A stretch of DNA of 64,000 nt from Symbiodinium natans (Eukaryota; Sar; Dinophyceae; Suessiales; Symbiodiniaceae). This document shows positions 9,900-19,414 of this stretch, in pieces (position 1 is the first letter of the stretch; the number at the start of each line of letters is the position of its first letter). The DNA lies in assembly GCA_905221605.1 (NCBI GenBank), contig CAJNDS010000746.1:245961-309960 (forward strand). Direction: 5' to 3'. Under the pieces are notes generated by a model. That model did no database searches and was not told the origin of the DNA. It saw only the letters and a list, made by a program, of their open reading frames with translations. Position numbers and translations under genes: made by a program.

Positions 9900-10604
9900 G
9901 AAGGAAGGTTGCATGGTCCCTCAATACAGGAAAATGTTTCGGAGGGTTTTAAGAGCCATCCGAGTAAGGGAGGTTATATGGCAGTGGGTTAAAATTCGGG
10001 TTGTCGCGGGGGGTCCCCCCCGCCCTCTGCTACAAGCCTTGTCGCGGGCAGGTTGTTTCATACCTTTGTCGCGCCGCTACTTTGAACCCAATTTTCTTAG
10101 TTGGGTTTTGTAAGGGTTTAGGGTAAAGGGTTTAGGTTTAGGGTTGGGGTTTCGGATGAAGGGTTTAGGGACCGCAGGGATTTTACTGGAGAGCCTTAAA
10201 CCCTGAACCCTGTAAATATAAACCCTGGGCTTCTCGTTCAAGGTTGTCCTACGGATGGGCACCTGCTGGCTCGAGCAGTCGCGCGGGTTGTCGCGGGTAT
10301 GTCGCGCCCTGTCGCAGGCCTTGTCGCGGACTGAGAGTGAAAGTTGCTGCAGACACGCATCAAGGTCGCATCGAGATTGGCAATGAGAAAATTCAATGGT
10401 ATTGCTGTCTTGTCGGGGGGGGGGGGGTTGTAGCCTTGTCGCGGGGGGGGTTGTCGCGGACACGGCACGTCTGTTGCCTGGGTTGAGCTGCAAGTTCGAT
10501 CCAATATCCGACAGCGTGATGAGAATGTGTGTGTGTGTGTGCAACATGCATACACACATATACATATACATATACATACAAATATACATATACATATACA
10601 TATG

Positions 10605-10674
<70 letters not shown>

Positions 10675-11080
10675 CATGCAGGCTGTTACAGGCATACATA
10701 CATCTGCAGATTTCTCCAGTCCAGGTAGATCTCAGAGCCGAATAAATAAAACCGCGTCCATTACATTTAATATGGCCCTTACATTCCTTTAGAGGATCTG
10801 ACAAAGGCCCCCCAGACAAGCCCGGAAAAAAAACTCACTGCCAAATATGGTCCCTTAATAAGGTCCCTTACGTTCCTTAAAGGCCTGACCTTCTTTTGCG
10901 GGGTCCTAAAGTATGTGTATGGTTCAAGGAGTTGGGGTTTAGGGATACATGGTCCCTTAATTACGCTGCCGACGAAGCACGGGCCCTTGGGTTAGTTGGG
11001 AAAATAAGGGGTATATCAGGGTTCCCCTAACACCTCAAAACCCCAAAACCCCAAAACCCCAAACCCCAAACCCTAAACCC
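9900..11080. other. spacer with TTGTCGCGG repeats and microsatellite
   Basis: Between 10,003 and 10,460 the motif TTGTCGCGG(G) recurs about ten times. A hexanucleotide microsatellite follows, and a palindromic element (TTAATAAGGTCCCTTACGTTCC) lies at 10,835-10,985. No convincing exon. Confidence 0.5.
10540..10676. repeat. (CATATA)n microsatellite
   Basis: About 20 copies of CATATA with a few CATACA interruptions. Tyr/Met or Ile/His-rich open frames over it are artefacts. Confidence 0.9.
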
Positions 11081-11085
11081 TAAAC

Positions 11086-11155
11086 CCTAAGTAAAGCCCT
11101 TCTGCCGGGTTGCTGCGTCTTGGCCAGATGGCTCGCCAGCCTAGCACCTCGTGAG
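11086..11155 (-). CDS. candidate internal exon downstream of the P-loop exon
   Basis: Minus-strand frame from ATGAG|C to CTTAGG|GTTTAGG, reading SRGARLASHLAKTQQPGRRA. Phase 2 at entry matches the phase-2 end of the exon at 11,762-11,823 (TG|C gives Cys). The plus strand is also open, so the strand rests on neighbours and phase. Confidence 0.4.
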
Positions 11156-11204
11156 CTCATTAGGGCATGGCAGGGCTTACCTTGCGACTTCGGGGTTAGG
11201 TTTA

Positions 11205-11292
11205 GGGTTTAGGGTTTAGGGTTTAGGGTTTAGGGTTTAGGGTTTAGGGTTTAGGGTTTAGGGTTTAGGGTTTAGGGTTCAGGGTTCAGGGT

Positions 11293-11338
<46 letters not shown>
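11205..11338. repeat. TTTAGGG array passing into GGGTTGA array
   Basis: Ten TTTAGGG units, two GGGTTCA units, then eight uniform GGGTTGA units. The sharp switch shows a point variant being multiplied locally. Confidence 0.9.
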
Positions 11339-11339
<1 letters not shown>

Positions 11340-11761
11340 CAGCTCTCTGACATTTAGGCTAACATCCTGCAAGTACTCAAGCCTAAGCCCAAAACTCAAA
11401 CCTTCACGCATTTGCCAAGTGTTCACAAGCTGGAAACCAGCCCCTACTTCCTAACTTTCTAGATCTCTAGAATTCTACACCTTTAACATCCCCATATTCC
11501 TAGATCTCTAAACCGGGCATCCTAAACCAGAAACCCTTCAAAGTATGTAGATAAACCCGAAACCCTAAGCCCGGACCCTTAAAGACCTAAACCCTAAACT
11601 CCAGGAAATCTACACCTTCAACCCTCACAAAACACCGTGATATGCAAGCCTTCAGCCTTAAACCCTCAACCCTCACAAAAGCACCGCCTAAACCCTAAAC
11701 CCTGAACCCTGAACCCTAAACCCTAAACCCTGAACCCCGAACCCTGAACTCTAAGCACCAC

Positions 11762-11823
11762 CAGGGCCCGTGGCAGGTCTTGCGCCCAGAGCCCGGCGGC
11801 CCCAATAGCAATGCCCCCGCAGA
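11762..11823 (-). CDS. candidate exon with Walker A (P-loop) motif
   Basis: On the minus strand the acceptor TTCTTCCCAG|TCT has a good pyrimidine tract and the frame reads SAGALLLGPPGSGRKTCHGP up to CCCTG|GTGGTG. GPPGSGRKT resembles the nucleotide-binding P-loop GxxxxGK[ST], with an extra Arg before Lys-Thr. Entry phase 0 fits the exon at 12,263-12,441 and exit phase 2 fits 11,086-11,155. A second minus-strand frame (CGGIAIGAAGLWAQD) and one plus-strand frame are also open, so the motif could be accidental. ATPase or GTPase function is inference. Confidence 0.38.
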
Positions 11824-12262
11824 CTGGGAAGAAGAGGCCTGGCTTCCCAGGGTTTAGGGTTTAGGGTTTAGGGTTCAGGGTTAGCGTTTAGGGTTTAGGG
11901 TTTAGGGTTTAGGGTTTAGGGTTTAGGGATTGATGGAATGAGGTACCCTAAGATAATCTTTTATTAAAGGGTATATGTAGGGCCCTAATTCCCTCACTCC
12001 CTACTTAGAACCAAGGCTTCCCAGGGCTTGCCAGGGGGGGTTTGGCCTTGGGTTTGTGAGTTGTGGGTTTACGGTTTGGGGTTTAGGAGGCTTAGAGTTT
12101 AGGGTTTGGGGTGCAGGGCTTGGGGCATAGGAGGTTTAGGACTGGGGTTTGGGTGTTGAAGGGTTGAGAGGTTAGGGTTTGGGGTGTTCGTACTATCGTG
12201 CTACGTATGGATGGCACTCGGCTGCTGCAGCACTAGATGACTATAATGTTCGCAACATTTAC

Positions 12263-12441
12263 TGTCACAGCTGTCCAATACCAATACTCGCCTGAGCCAT
12301 GAGTCGAAACATAATCCTTGGTAGCCCAGTAAAGCGTGACAATCTGCGCTAGCGAGGGCGCGGTCTCCCTTGCAAATGCTGCGTAAGGAAAGTTCGCCTC
12401 GCGAGCGTCACTTTCCAGACGGTTGTAGTCGTCCTCAAACC
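12263..12441 (-). CDS. candidate exon, unknown protein (59 codons)
   Basis: One of the longest and clearest array-flanked exons. The minus-strand frame contains FEDDYNRLESDAREANFPYA, SLAQIVTLYWATKDY and GSGEYWYWTAVT, and closes at the good donor ACA|GTAAAT. The acceptor is the last heptamer of an array, TTTAG|GG. Other frames are interrupted. Acidic and aromatic; family not recognised. It probably belongs with 11,086-11,155 and 11,762-11,823. Confidence 0.55.
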
Positions 12442-12475
12442 CTAAACCCTAAACCCTAAACCCGAAACCCTAAAC

Positions 12476-12551
12476 TGAACCAGCTTCCTCATCTGCTTGA
12501 AGCACGGTTTGAGCTCCTTTCTCATCTGCACACGTTGCTCATCCGCCCGGT
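12476..12551 (-). CDS. candidate exon, basic helical segment
   Basis: Minus-strand frame from CTGAGAG|AC to GTTCA|GTTTAGG reading RADEQRVQMRKELKPCFKQM. Entry phase 1 matches the phase-1 end of 13,146-13,215. Its exit phase does not match 12,263-12,441 unless the donor is shifted to AGG|GTTTCGG. Confidence 0.45.
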
Positions 12552-12764
12552 CTCTCAGATTTCACCGAACTGGTACCCCCCCCCCCCTTTTGTTGGTTTA
12601 GGGCTTAGGGCTTAGGGTTTAGGGTTTAGGCTTTAGGGTTTAGGGTTTAGGGTTTAGGGTAGGTTACTTTATAAGGGAACCTTGAATCGAAACACAAGGG
12701 TAAAAGGGCACCACTGGGCTACCAAGAATCTGAACTAAACCTCCTGGTAACCCGGTTTAGGGTT

Positions 12765-12825
12765 TAGGGTTTAGGGTTTAGGGTTTAGGGTTTAGGGTTT
12801 AGGGTTTAGGGTTTAGGGTTTAGGG
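12765..12825. repeat. TTTAGGG array
   Basis: Eight to nine units, flanked by MITE fragments (ATAAGGGAACCTTGA at 12,668 and 12,885) that repeat elsewhere in the window. Confidence 0.85.
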
Positions 12826-13145
12826 CCCCAGACGACTCATCCCACAATAAGGGTACCCTTTTTGGGGTTGGTTCCTGTATAAGGGAACCTTGAAACAAAA
12901 AAATGCTAAAACCCCCATAATAAGGGTACCCGTTTTGGGGTTGGTTCCTTTTGAAGGGAATCGTAAAACCTAAACCCTAAACCCTAAAACAGACTCAGAT
13001 TCCCAAACCCTAAACTCAATCCGTTGCCTCGCCGAACGCCTCTGATCGACACATCTGCTGCGGGGAGCCCTAAACCATAAACCATAAACCCTAAACCCTA
13101 AACCCTAAACCCTAAACCCTACACCCCAAGCCTTAAACCCTAAAC

Positions 13146-13215
13146 CCCAGCACAAGCGCGGCAGCATGTCGAACTGCAGCGCCCGGGAGGTGGCCAAGGC
13201 TGCTCCAATCATCTC
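13146..13215 (-). CDS. candidate internal exon
   Basis: Minus-strand frame from CGGCTGCAG|GAG to TGCTGGG|GTTTAGG reading EMIGAALATSRALQFDMLPR. Exit phase 1 joins 12,476-12,551 (G|AC gives Asp). The plus strand is open too but less protein-like. Confidence 0.45.
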
Positions 13216-13254
13216 CTGCAGCCGATTATCGTTTCAGTTCAGGGTTTAGGGTTT

Positions 13255-13375
13255 AGGGTTCAGGTTTAGGGTTTAGGGTTTAGGGTTTAGGGTTTAGGGT
13301 TTAGGGTTTAGGGTTTAGGGTTTAGGGTTTAGGGTTCAGGGTTTAGGGTTTAGGGTTTAAGGGTTTAGGGTTTAG
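13255..13375. repeat. TTTAGGG array
   Basis: About 17 units with single TTCAGGG and AAGGG variants. Confidence 0.9.
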
Positions 13376-13563
13376 GCTAAACTAGCCCCCAAATGCTCTA
13401 CTCCAAGCTCCAGGAGGAGAAAAACAAAGGCAGAACGCGGCGAAGGCGGCGGCTTGGCGCGGGCTTCGGATGTTGGAAGGTTGTTGAATCTAGGACTTTA
13501 GGGCTTAGTGGTTTAGGGGTTTTGAGGGGATAGGGTTTATGGGGGGGGGGGGGGGGGTGGTGG

Positions 13564-13684
13564 TCACCTAAACCCTAAACCCTAAACCCTAAACCCTAAA
13601 CCCTAAACCCTAAACCCTAAACCGTAAACCCTAAACCCTAAACCCTAAACCCTAAACCCTAAGCCCTAAACCCTGAACCCTAAT
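13564..13684. repeat. CCCTAAA array
   Basis: About 17 units, with CCGTAAA, CCCTAAG and CCCTGAA variants near the right end. A 16-bp poly-G run lies just upstream. Confidence 0.9.
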
Positions 13685-13689
13685 TAAAC

Positions 13690-13745
13690 CCTGGGCTGTC
13701 TTTGAGGGCTCGCTGTGACCCGACACATCGAAGGTGTCGCCCATG
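13690..13745 (-). CDS. candidate exon, possible translation start
   Basis: Minus-strand frame from CACCAG|C to CCAGG|GTTTAATT reading MGDTFDVSGHSEPSKTAQ. The Met is the second codon position after the acceptor and might be a start codon in a first coding exon, but this is not required. Phase does not match 13,146-13,215. Confidence 0.38.
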
Positions 13746-14233
13746 CTGGTGGTGTAGCAAAACCCCAAAAACTACGCTTTAGGGTTTAGGGTTGTTCAGG
13801 ATTTAGGGTTTATAGGGTTTAGTGTTCAGGGTCCCAAAAAATATGTTCGTCCTTGTAAGGGTAAGACGGGGATTCTGATCTGTTCTTCTGGGATTCTTAA
13901 GCAAATAGTAGAAAAACTCGGAACACCCCCGAAAACCCGAATTCCCTCCCAGAAAGCCTTCTCTGGAACTTAGAAGCCTTCAGGCCCTAAGCTTCAAAGC
14001 CCCAAATTGCAAAACCCTAAGCCCAAAGCCCTATAACCCTATAACCCTATAACCCTAAACCCTAAACCCTAAACGATTGCTTTTTTGTTTGTTTTTCATT
14101 TATTATAGGGTTGTATAGGGGAATAAGATTAAGGGTCCCTTCTAGGTTCCTCATACGCGAAACCCTAAGCCCTAAGCCCTAAGCCCCAAACCCTAAACCC
14201 TAAACCCTAAACCCTAAACCCTAAACCATTAAC

Positions 14234-14321
14234 AAGTGAAGCAAAGGTCCTCGTACAAAGCCAGAGGCATGCCAAGCTCGCCCGACTGGGCAATCCTCGC
14301 CAAAGCCCAGCAGCAAGAGCC
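14234..14321 (-). CDS. candidate internal exon
   Basis: Minus-strand frame from a repeat-derived acceptor TTTAG|GGC to CACTT|GTTAATGG. The best part reads ALARIAQSGELGMPLALYED. All three minus-strand frames are open, so the frame rests on composition and on the phase-0 match with 15,352-15,441. Confidence 0.36.
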
Positions 14322-14399
14322 CTAAACCGCTGGGTTTAGGGTTTAGGGTTTAGGGTTTAGGGTTTAGGGTTTAGGGTTTAATCACTGTGAGTTCTGTAA

Positions 14400-15050
14400 A
14401 GCCCCTGGGCCCTTTAGACCCCGAACATAGTGCCTACCAAAAAGCTGCTGTAAACTCCTCTGAAACCCTATAACCACCCTGAAAGCCCCTGTAAACTCCT
14501 ATACATCCTATCAGTCCTATGAACCACTTTAAACCCTTCTAAGCCCATCAACCCTGTAAGCCCTGAGGCTCCATGTTGGAGCAACCCGTACAAGGGCCTG
14601 GAACCCTAAACACGAAACTCAAAAACTCCGAGCTGTTTGAGTAGAACTTAAGGCAACACTGTCGTGAGTTGGAGCGGGTCTGGCACGGCCGTCCTTGGGC
14701 TAAACCCTGAACCATAAACCCGAAAAACCCTAAAGCCCTGAAACCCTACACCCTAAAACCTTAAAACCCTAAAACCTTAAACCCTAAACCGTAAACGCAT
14801 GGAAGATTGGAGCAATGCCCATGGAGTCCGCCTCCCTTTTCTGTCAAGCCCCAAACCCTAAACTAACCCCAATCCCTAACTTCCCTAAGCCCGAAACCCT
14901 AAACCCCAAACCCTAAACTCTTAGGGTAGTTTCAGGGGCCCTTATGTATCCCTAATGTACCCTACACATCCCAGGGGCCCATACTTTAGAACCCCTTAAA
15001 GGAGGTAAGGGACCATATTAAGGGCCCTTAAAAGCTACCCTTGGATAAAA
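14400..15050. other. spacer with degenerate heptamers and a palindromic element
   Basis: CCCTATAA/CCTGAAA-type degenerate units at 14,460-14,560. A palindromic element with GGGGCCCATACTTTAGAACC lies at about 14,930-15,045 (also near 10,900, 21,030, 23,000 and 28,760). No supported exon. Confidence 0.45.
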
Positions 15051-15300
15051 AAGCTACCCTTAGATAAACCCTAAACCCTAAACCAACTAAGGGCCCATCA
15101 AAGCTACCCTTAGATAAACCCTAAACCCTAAACCAACTAAGGGCCCATCAAAGCTACCCTTAGATAAACCCTAAACCCTAAACCAACTAAGGGCCCATCA
15201 AAGCTACCCTTAGATAAACCCTAAACCCTAAACCAACTAAGGGCCCATCAAAGCTACCCTTAGATAAGCCCTAAACCCTAAACCAACTAACGGCCCATCA
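15051..15300. repeat. 50-bp tandem repeat, five copies
   Basis: The unit is AAGCTACCCTTAGATAAACC followed by two heptamers and AACCAACTAAGGGCCCATCA. Five copies in register with at most one or two changes. Heptamers and part of the adjacent palindromic element were amplified together. Confidence 0.95.
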
Positions 15301-15351
15301 AAGCCCTAAACCCTAAACCCTAAACCCTTAGATAAACCCTAAACCCCAAAC

Positions 15352-15441
15352 CAACCCCTTCAATTCCAGCCCAGGACTCCTCGCCAAGTTCAGCTTTGCC
15401 TCTGCCTGGTCCCAGTACTCGGCTGTGCCGTTGTTCAAGGC
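15352..15441 (-). CDS. candidate internal exon, unknown protein
   Basis: Minus-strand frame of exactly 30 codons from GCTAAG|GCC to GGGTTG|GTTTGGG, reading ALNNGTAEYWDQAEAKLNLA then a Leu/Gly end. Very protein-like, other frames worse. Phase 0 on both sides. Confidence 0.5.
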
Positions 15442-16048
15442 CTTAGCGTGAGGGTACCGGGGTCAACCCCGAAACCCTAAACCCTAAACCCTAAACCCTA
15501 AACCCTAAACCCTAAACCCTAAACCCCGTGCGGCTTTAGGGCTTAGGGTTTTGCGGCTCAGTGCTCCAAACCCTGATTGGAGAGCCCCATGTGCTCCATC
15601 CCTGTAACTTACATAATTTGGGTTTAGGGTTTAGGGTTTAGGGTTTAGGGATTTGGGTCGTTCTCTGAATTAGGGTCTCTTTTTTTTTTTTTTTGGGGGG
15701 GGGGGGGGTGGGTCCTTTTTATAAGGTGCCGTACCATCTCTAGGACCCCCCCCCTCCCCCAATACAGAGAGCTGCCCATTCAGGGGTTCCTAAACCCTGC
15801 GCCCTAAAGCCCTAAACCTTGTCAGCTTGTTAGCTGAGCCTAAACACTAAACCCTAAACCTTGTTAAATGAGCCTTTTGGCTACTGTAGTGCACATTGGG
15901 TTTGAAGGGGAGGAAGGGATGGCCAGGTTAAAACCCTGTAAGCCCGCCCAAAAGACCCTATAAAACCCTATAATCCCTACCGCCCTATGAGCCCTGTAAA
16001 CCCTCTAAGCCCTATAAACCCTCTAAGCACTATGAGCCCTGAACCCAC

Positions 16049-16138
16049 CTTTGGCCTTTCTAGGGGGGCCAGCGACTGCGTGCAGGCAAGCGGCAACGAA
16101 GCAGGATCCGTTCGTTTCATCCGACGGCCTCGAGAGCC
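16049..16138 (-). CDS. candidate internal exon
   Basis: Minus-strand frame from GTAAAG|GG to AAAG|GTGGG reading RPSDETNGSCFVAACLHAVA then GPPRKAK. A plus-strand frame is open as well but unconvincing. Confidence 0.42.
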
Positions 16139-16896
16139 CTTTACCCTAAACCCTTAAACCCCTAAACCCTTAAACCCTAAAACCCTAAAACCCTTAAACC
16201 CTTAAACCCTTAAACCCTTAACCCTAAACCCAAAACCCGGAACCCTGAACCCTAAACTCAAAGGGAGACTCTGGGGAGCTTGTGGACCAGGGTTTGCTGG
16301 GGTTTAAGGTTTATAGGGTTTTTAGGGTTTAGGGTTTAGAGGGTTTAGAGGGTTTAGAGGGTTTAGAGGGTTTAGGGTTTAGGGGTTTAAGGTTTTATGG
16401 CTCACAGGGCTTCGAATCCAGCAAATCTTGCGCCTACTCGGAACCCCCCCCCCCGCCGCCACCCCTAGCTGTGATCCTGAAGCCGAAAGCCTAACTCAGC
16501 AGTTGATTGGAAACCCTAAGCCGTAAACCCTAAACCGTAAACCGCAAACCCTCAGCCGTAAACCCTAAACCGTAAACCGTAAACCGTTTAAACCGCAAAC
16601 CGTAAATGTAAGCCCTAAACCCTGAAACCTAAACAGTTGAGTCTCGGCAAAGGCCTGGTGCTCTTTCAGAAAGATGTCCAGAAACAGCCCGACTACTCCT
16701 CTGAACTAAGAGTAGACTCCTATCGGGTCTGAGGGTTTAGGGTTTAGGGTTTAGGGTTTAGGGTTTAAAGGGTACCTTCCTCCTCTCAAGTAAGAGCGGA
16801 TTTCTCTAGGGTCTAAAGCAATATCAGGGTTTGGGGGTTTAGGGTTTGGGGCTTAGGGTTTAGGGTTAAGGGTACTTTCAGAAAGCACCCCCACAC

Positions 16897-17024
16897 GCTC
16901 AGTAGGAGGAAAGGGGAGTCGCTGCTCTCGCCTTCGATCTGCTTCAAGGTTCGAGACAGCGTCTGTGTGAACTGCGCTGACACTTTCTCGAAGCTGAAAC
17001 GATCATTGTCCCTTTTCATCTCCG
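16897..17024 (-). CDS. candidate exon, unknown protein (42 codons)
   Basis: Minus-strand frame MKRDNDRFSFEKVSAQFTQT, then LSRTLKQIEGESSDS, to a GAGC|GTGTGG donor; the acceptor is TTTAAG|CG. It is clearly protein-like, and the frame continues only into repeat (KPQTLNP) beyond the donor. Confidence 0.5.
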
Positions 17025-17066
17025 CTTAAACTCCAGACCCTAAACCCTAAACCCTAAACCCTAAAC

Positions 17067-17137
17067 CAAGGGCGCGTCTGGGTGCTTGGCCGATAGAGCC
17101 CGGCGTCCTCGAAGATGCCCGCAAGCCGGGCGTGGTC
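17067..17137 (-). CDS. candidate internal exon
   Basis: Minus-strand frame from CCTTGCAG|GAC to CCTTG|GTTTAGG reading DHARLAGIFEDAGLYRPSTQ. Entry phase 0 matches the exit of 17,584-17,671. Confidence 0.5.
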
Positions 17138-17511
17138 CTGCAAGGAGGTCGGGTGTAGGGTTTAGGGTTTAGGGTTTAGGGTTTAGGGCTTAGGGCTGAG
17201 GGTTGAGGTTTTAGGGTTTAGGAGGGTTTAGGGTTTAGGACTTAGGAACGAAATCCAGAATCAAGGAATAAGTACATGCAGCACAACGAAAAGATGTGTT
17301 TTTTTTAACGTGCGCTGCAAATGCTGTACGCAAATCCTATGGAATTCATGCGCCCCTGAAAGTCCCTCATAATTCAGTTGGCTTTGCTCACTTGATGACG
17401 GTCTTTTGGTTAGGGTCCCGACATTGGGTTCTTAGTGGCTTAAACCTTAAAGGCTGACATCCAAAAAGCCTTAAGCCCTGTAAGTTATGGGATTTCAGGC
17501 CTAAACCCTAA

Positions 17512-17583
17512 ACCCTAAACCCTAAACCCTAAACCCTAAACCCTAAACCCTAAACCCTAAACCCTAAACCCTAAACCCTAAAC
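17512..17583. repeat. CCCTAAA array
   Basis: Ten uninterrupted units directly next to the donor of the exon at 17,584-17,671. Confidence 0.9.
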
Positions 17584-17671
17584 CCTCAACTCGGCCCAAT
17601 GACCCCCCGCCTCCGGACTGTCCAGCCGGGTGCCGAGCTGCTGCGTACCCTCATACCAGACCTCCCGCACA
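17584..17671 (-). CDS. candidate internal exon, unknown protein
   Basis: Minus-strand frame from ACATAG|T to TTGAGG|GTTTAGG, 29 codons, reading VREVWYEGTQQLGTRLDSPE then AGGHWAELR. One of the best array-bounded islands: one frame open, mixed composition, exact GTTTAGG donor. Probably precedes 17,067-17,137. Confidence 0.55.
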
Positions 17672-17719
17672 CTATGTAGGGTTTAGGGTTTAGGGTTTAG
17701 GGTTTAGGGTTTAGGGTTT

Positions 17720-18396
17720 AGGGTTCCCTTAGAACCTTAATAAAAATGATATATTTCATATCCTCTTGGGTTCTATATATATATATATATATAAATTAAA
17801 AAAACTCCCAAGGTGGGATATAGCACAGGGCACGTGATGTAGGCCGCACGGTTGAGGGTTTATAATTAGGGTTTAAAGGGTTTAAGGTTTAAAGAGTTAA
17901 GGGTTTAAAGGTTCTAGGGTTCAAAGAGTTTAGGGTTTAAGGGAGTCGGGTCTTCAAAGCTAAAAGTCCGTGGACTGTAACGTCAGGCTACAGTTCCTCG
18001 TTATGTCGGGATACGACAGCATCTTACTCTTACTTCTCCAAGGACCAAGGAAACAAGAAAGGTGCAAACTTCTTCCATTCCTACTAAATAAGGAAACCCA
18101 AACGGTCAGCTATTGGCTGAGGAAGTACTGTGGGACAAGTAGCAAGTCCGCTGCGCAAGGTAGGGTTTCCGGTTTCGGGTTGTGGGGGGTCTCAGGTTGA
18201 GGTCTTTAACTCAGAGCCCAGCCCTACTTATTCTGCAGGTTGTCGGTAGAAAGAGTTGTGAAACCCTGCCGTAGCGGTAGTCGAAGAAACCAAGCCAGCC
18301 GTCTTGGGTGGCGTCAATGGAGCCGTATAGTAGATGAAGCTACGCCTGCCGTCTTGGGTGGCGTCACTGGGGCCCATCTCTCCAATAGCAGCTTAC
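17720..18396 (-). other. mixed region with possible exons, unresolved
   Basis: Contains an (AT)n run at 17,776-17,794. Minus-strand frames at 18,240-18,390 (SFIYYTAPLTPPKTAGLVSS, then FHNSFYRQPAE and a stop) and two copies of GACGCCACCCAAGACGGC 50 bp apart look like coding sequence with an internal duplication. I could not place splice sites. Confidence 0.3.
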
Positions 18397-18503
18397 TCCA
18401 ACAACCCGTTTGTCTTCATTCGAAGGAAAGACTCCTGGACAGCATCCGTCCCGGAGCCCCTGGCCGTTGCATCCTCGGCAGCCACTGCAGCTGCTTTGGC
18501 CTT
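18397..18503 (-). CDS. candidate internal exon, Ala/Lys-rich
   Basis: Minus-strand frame from GCAAAG|AAG to TTGGA|GTAAGC, 35 codons: KAKAAAVAAEDATARGSGTD then AVQESFLRMKTNGLL. The donor GA|GTAAGC is a consensus site not derived from heptamers. Confidence 0.48.
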
Positions 18504-18575
18504 CTTTGCGGGTTTAGGGTTTAGGGTTTAGGGTTTAGGGTTTAGGGTTTAGGGCTTGTGGGAATCCATGTTCAC

Positions 18576-18753
18576 CAGCTTTCGTCCTCTGCCTCGGCAG
18601 GTGAGGGACCATCACCAACTGTTCCCGATGAATCCGCAGGTGGAGCGCTGGCCGCCGCCGAATCGACAGACGGTGCGCTTTCTGCCGCTCCTGAGCCGGC
18701 GCCTTCGGCCTTTACAGCGGGCTCCTGGGGCCAGTCTACCCACGCACCGGCCT
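18576..18753 (-). CDS. candidate internal exon, acidic/Ala-rich linker
   Basis: Minus-strand frame from about GAAG|AG to AGCTG|GTGAAC. It starts AGAWVDWPQEPAVKAEGAGS, continues as an Ala/Ser/Pro-rich low-complexity stretch and ends in an acidic GPSPAEAEDES. A disordered linker is the likely structure. The plus strand is also open with a plausible splice to 18,511. I prefer minus because of the GTGAAC donor and the neighbour at 18,397-18,503. Confidence 0.4.
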
Positions 18754-18968
18754 CTTCCATCGCAGTGTGGGGGGTCCCCTCTCTTTTCGGCGGGATTAGG
18801 ATTTTGAATTCAGAGGTCAGGACTTAGGATTCAAGGCCTTGACGTTTAGGATTTAAGATGCAGGGCCTTTAGGCTCCAGTATTTCCCCCAACCCTAAACC
18901 TGATCCCAGCACCCTGAACCCGCAAACCCTAAACCTCCTGGGTCCGAGAGACATCTAGAAACCCACAC

Positions 18969-19042
18969 TGAGGCCGGGAACCACTTGCTTCATCATCGCG
19001 ATGGAAGTGATCAGGTCCGTCGTTTGTGAGAGCCGCTTGAAC
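18969..19042 (-). CDS. candidate internal exon
   Basis: Minus-strand frame from CTTGAG|GTT to CCTCA|GTGTGG reading VQAALTNDGPDHFHRDDEAS. The donor is not repeat-derived. Family unknown. Confidence 0.47.
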
Positions 19043-19318
19043 CTCAAGGAGGCTTAGGGTTTAGGGTTTAGGGTGGTTGCTGTTTTTGAGGTTCAGGGCT
19101 TGGGGAATTACAGAGTTTAGGGCTTACAGGGTCAAGGACTTGCAGGGTTCTGGGCTTGCAGGAGACAGGGTTGACGGTCAGGGTTTAGGGTTTAGGAGGG
19201 AGCGGTGGTTTTCCGTTTGGTTGAGGATTGCTTGAAAGATCGGTTGACGGGTGATTCACAGAGCTAAGCCCTAAACCCTAAACCCTAAACCCTAAACCCT
19301 CTAAACCAAAAACCCCAC

Positions 19319-19403
19319 TAAGCTCCTGGCCATTTGGCAACGTCCAGAAGCGGAAGCGCTGGGAAGGAACGCTGCGGCGTGCGCTGGAAGCTCTCAGCGG
19401 CCT
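19319..19403 (-). CDS. candidate internal exon
   Basis: Minus-strand frame from CCTGCAG|AG to GCTTA|GTGGGG reading AAESFQRTPQRSFPALPLLD then VAKWPGA. Entry phase 1 matches the exit of 20,016-20,093. Confidence 0.47.
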
Positions 19404-19414
19404 CTGCAGGCTTC

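Noticed and set aside
10077-10819. Frames rich in Tyr-Met, Cys-Ile or His-Ile dipeptides
   Set aside because: Direct translation of the CATATA microsatellite.
11762-11823. Plus-strand reading of the same island (ends in PADWEEEAWLPR)
   Set aside because: It is open and tidy, but the minus strand agrees in phase with both neighbours and has a better pyrimidine tract before its acceptor. Kept as an open alternative.
13385-13470. Island with plus frame MLYSKLQEEKNKGRTRRRRR and a minus frame PRSAFVFLLLELGVEHLG
   Set aside because: Both strands are equally plausible and no boundary is clear, so no exon is called.
15051-15300. CRISPR-like regular spacing
   Set aside because: The whole 50-bp unit repeats, with no variable spacers, in a eukaryotic context.
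18240-18764. Plus-strand two-exon model (18,334-18,511 joined to 18,601-18,764 across a TTTAGGG intron) whose phases match
   Set aside because: Minus-strand frames over the same DNA are more protein-like and end at GTAAGC and GTGAAC donors, and neighbours are on the minus strand. The phase match has a one-in-three chance of being accidental.
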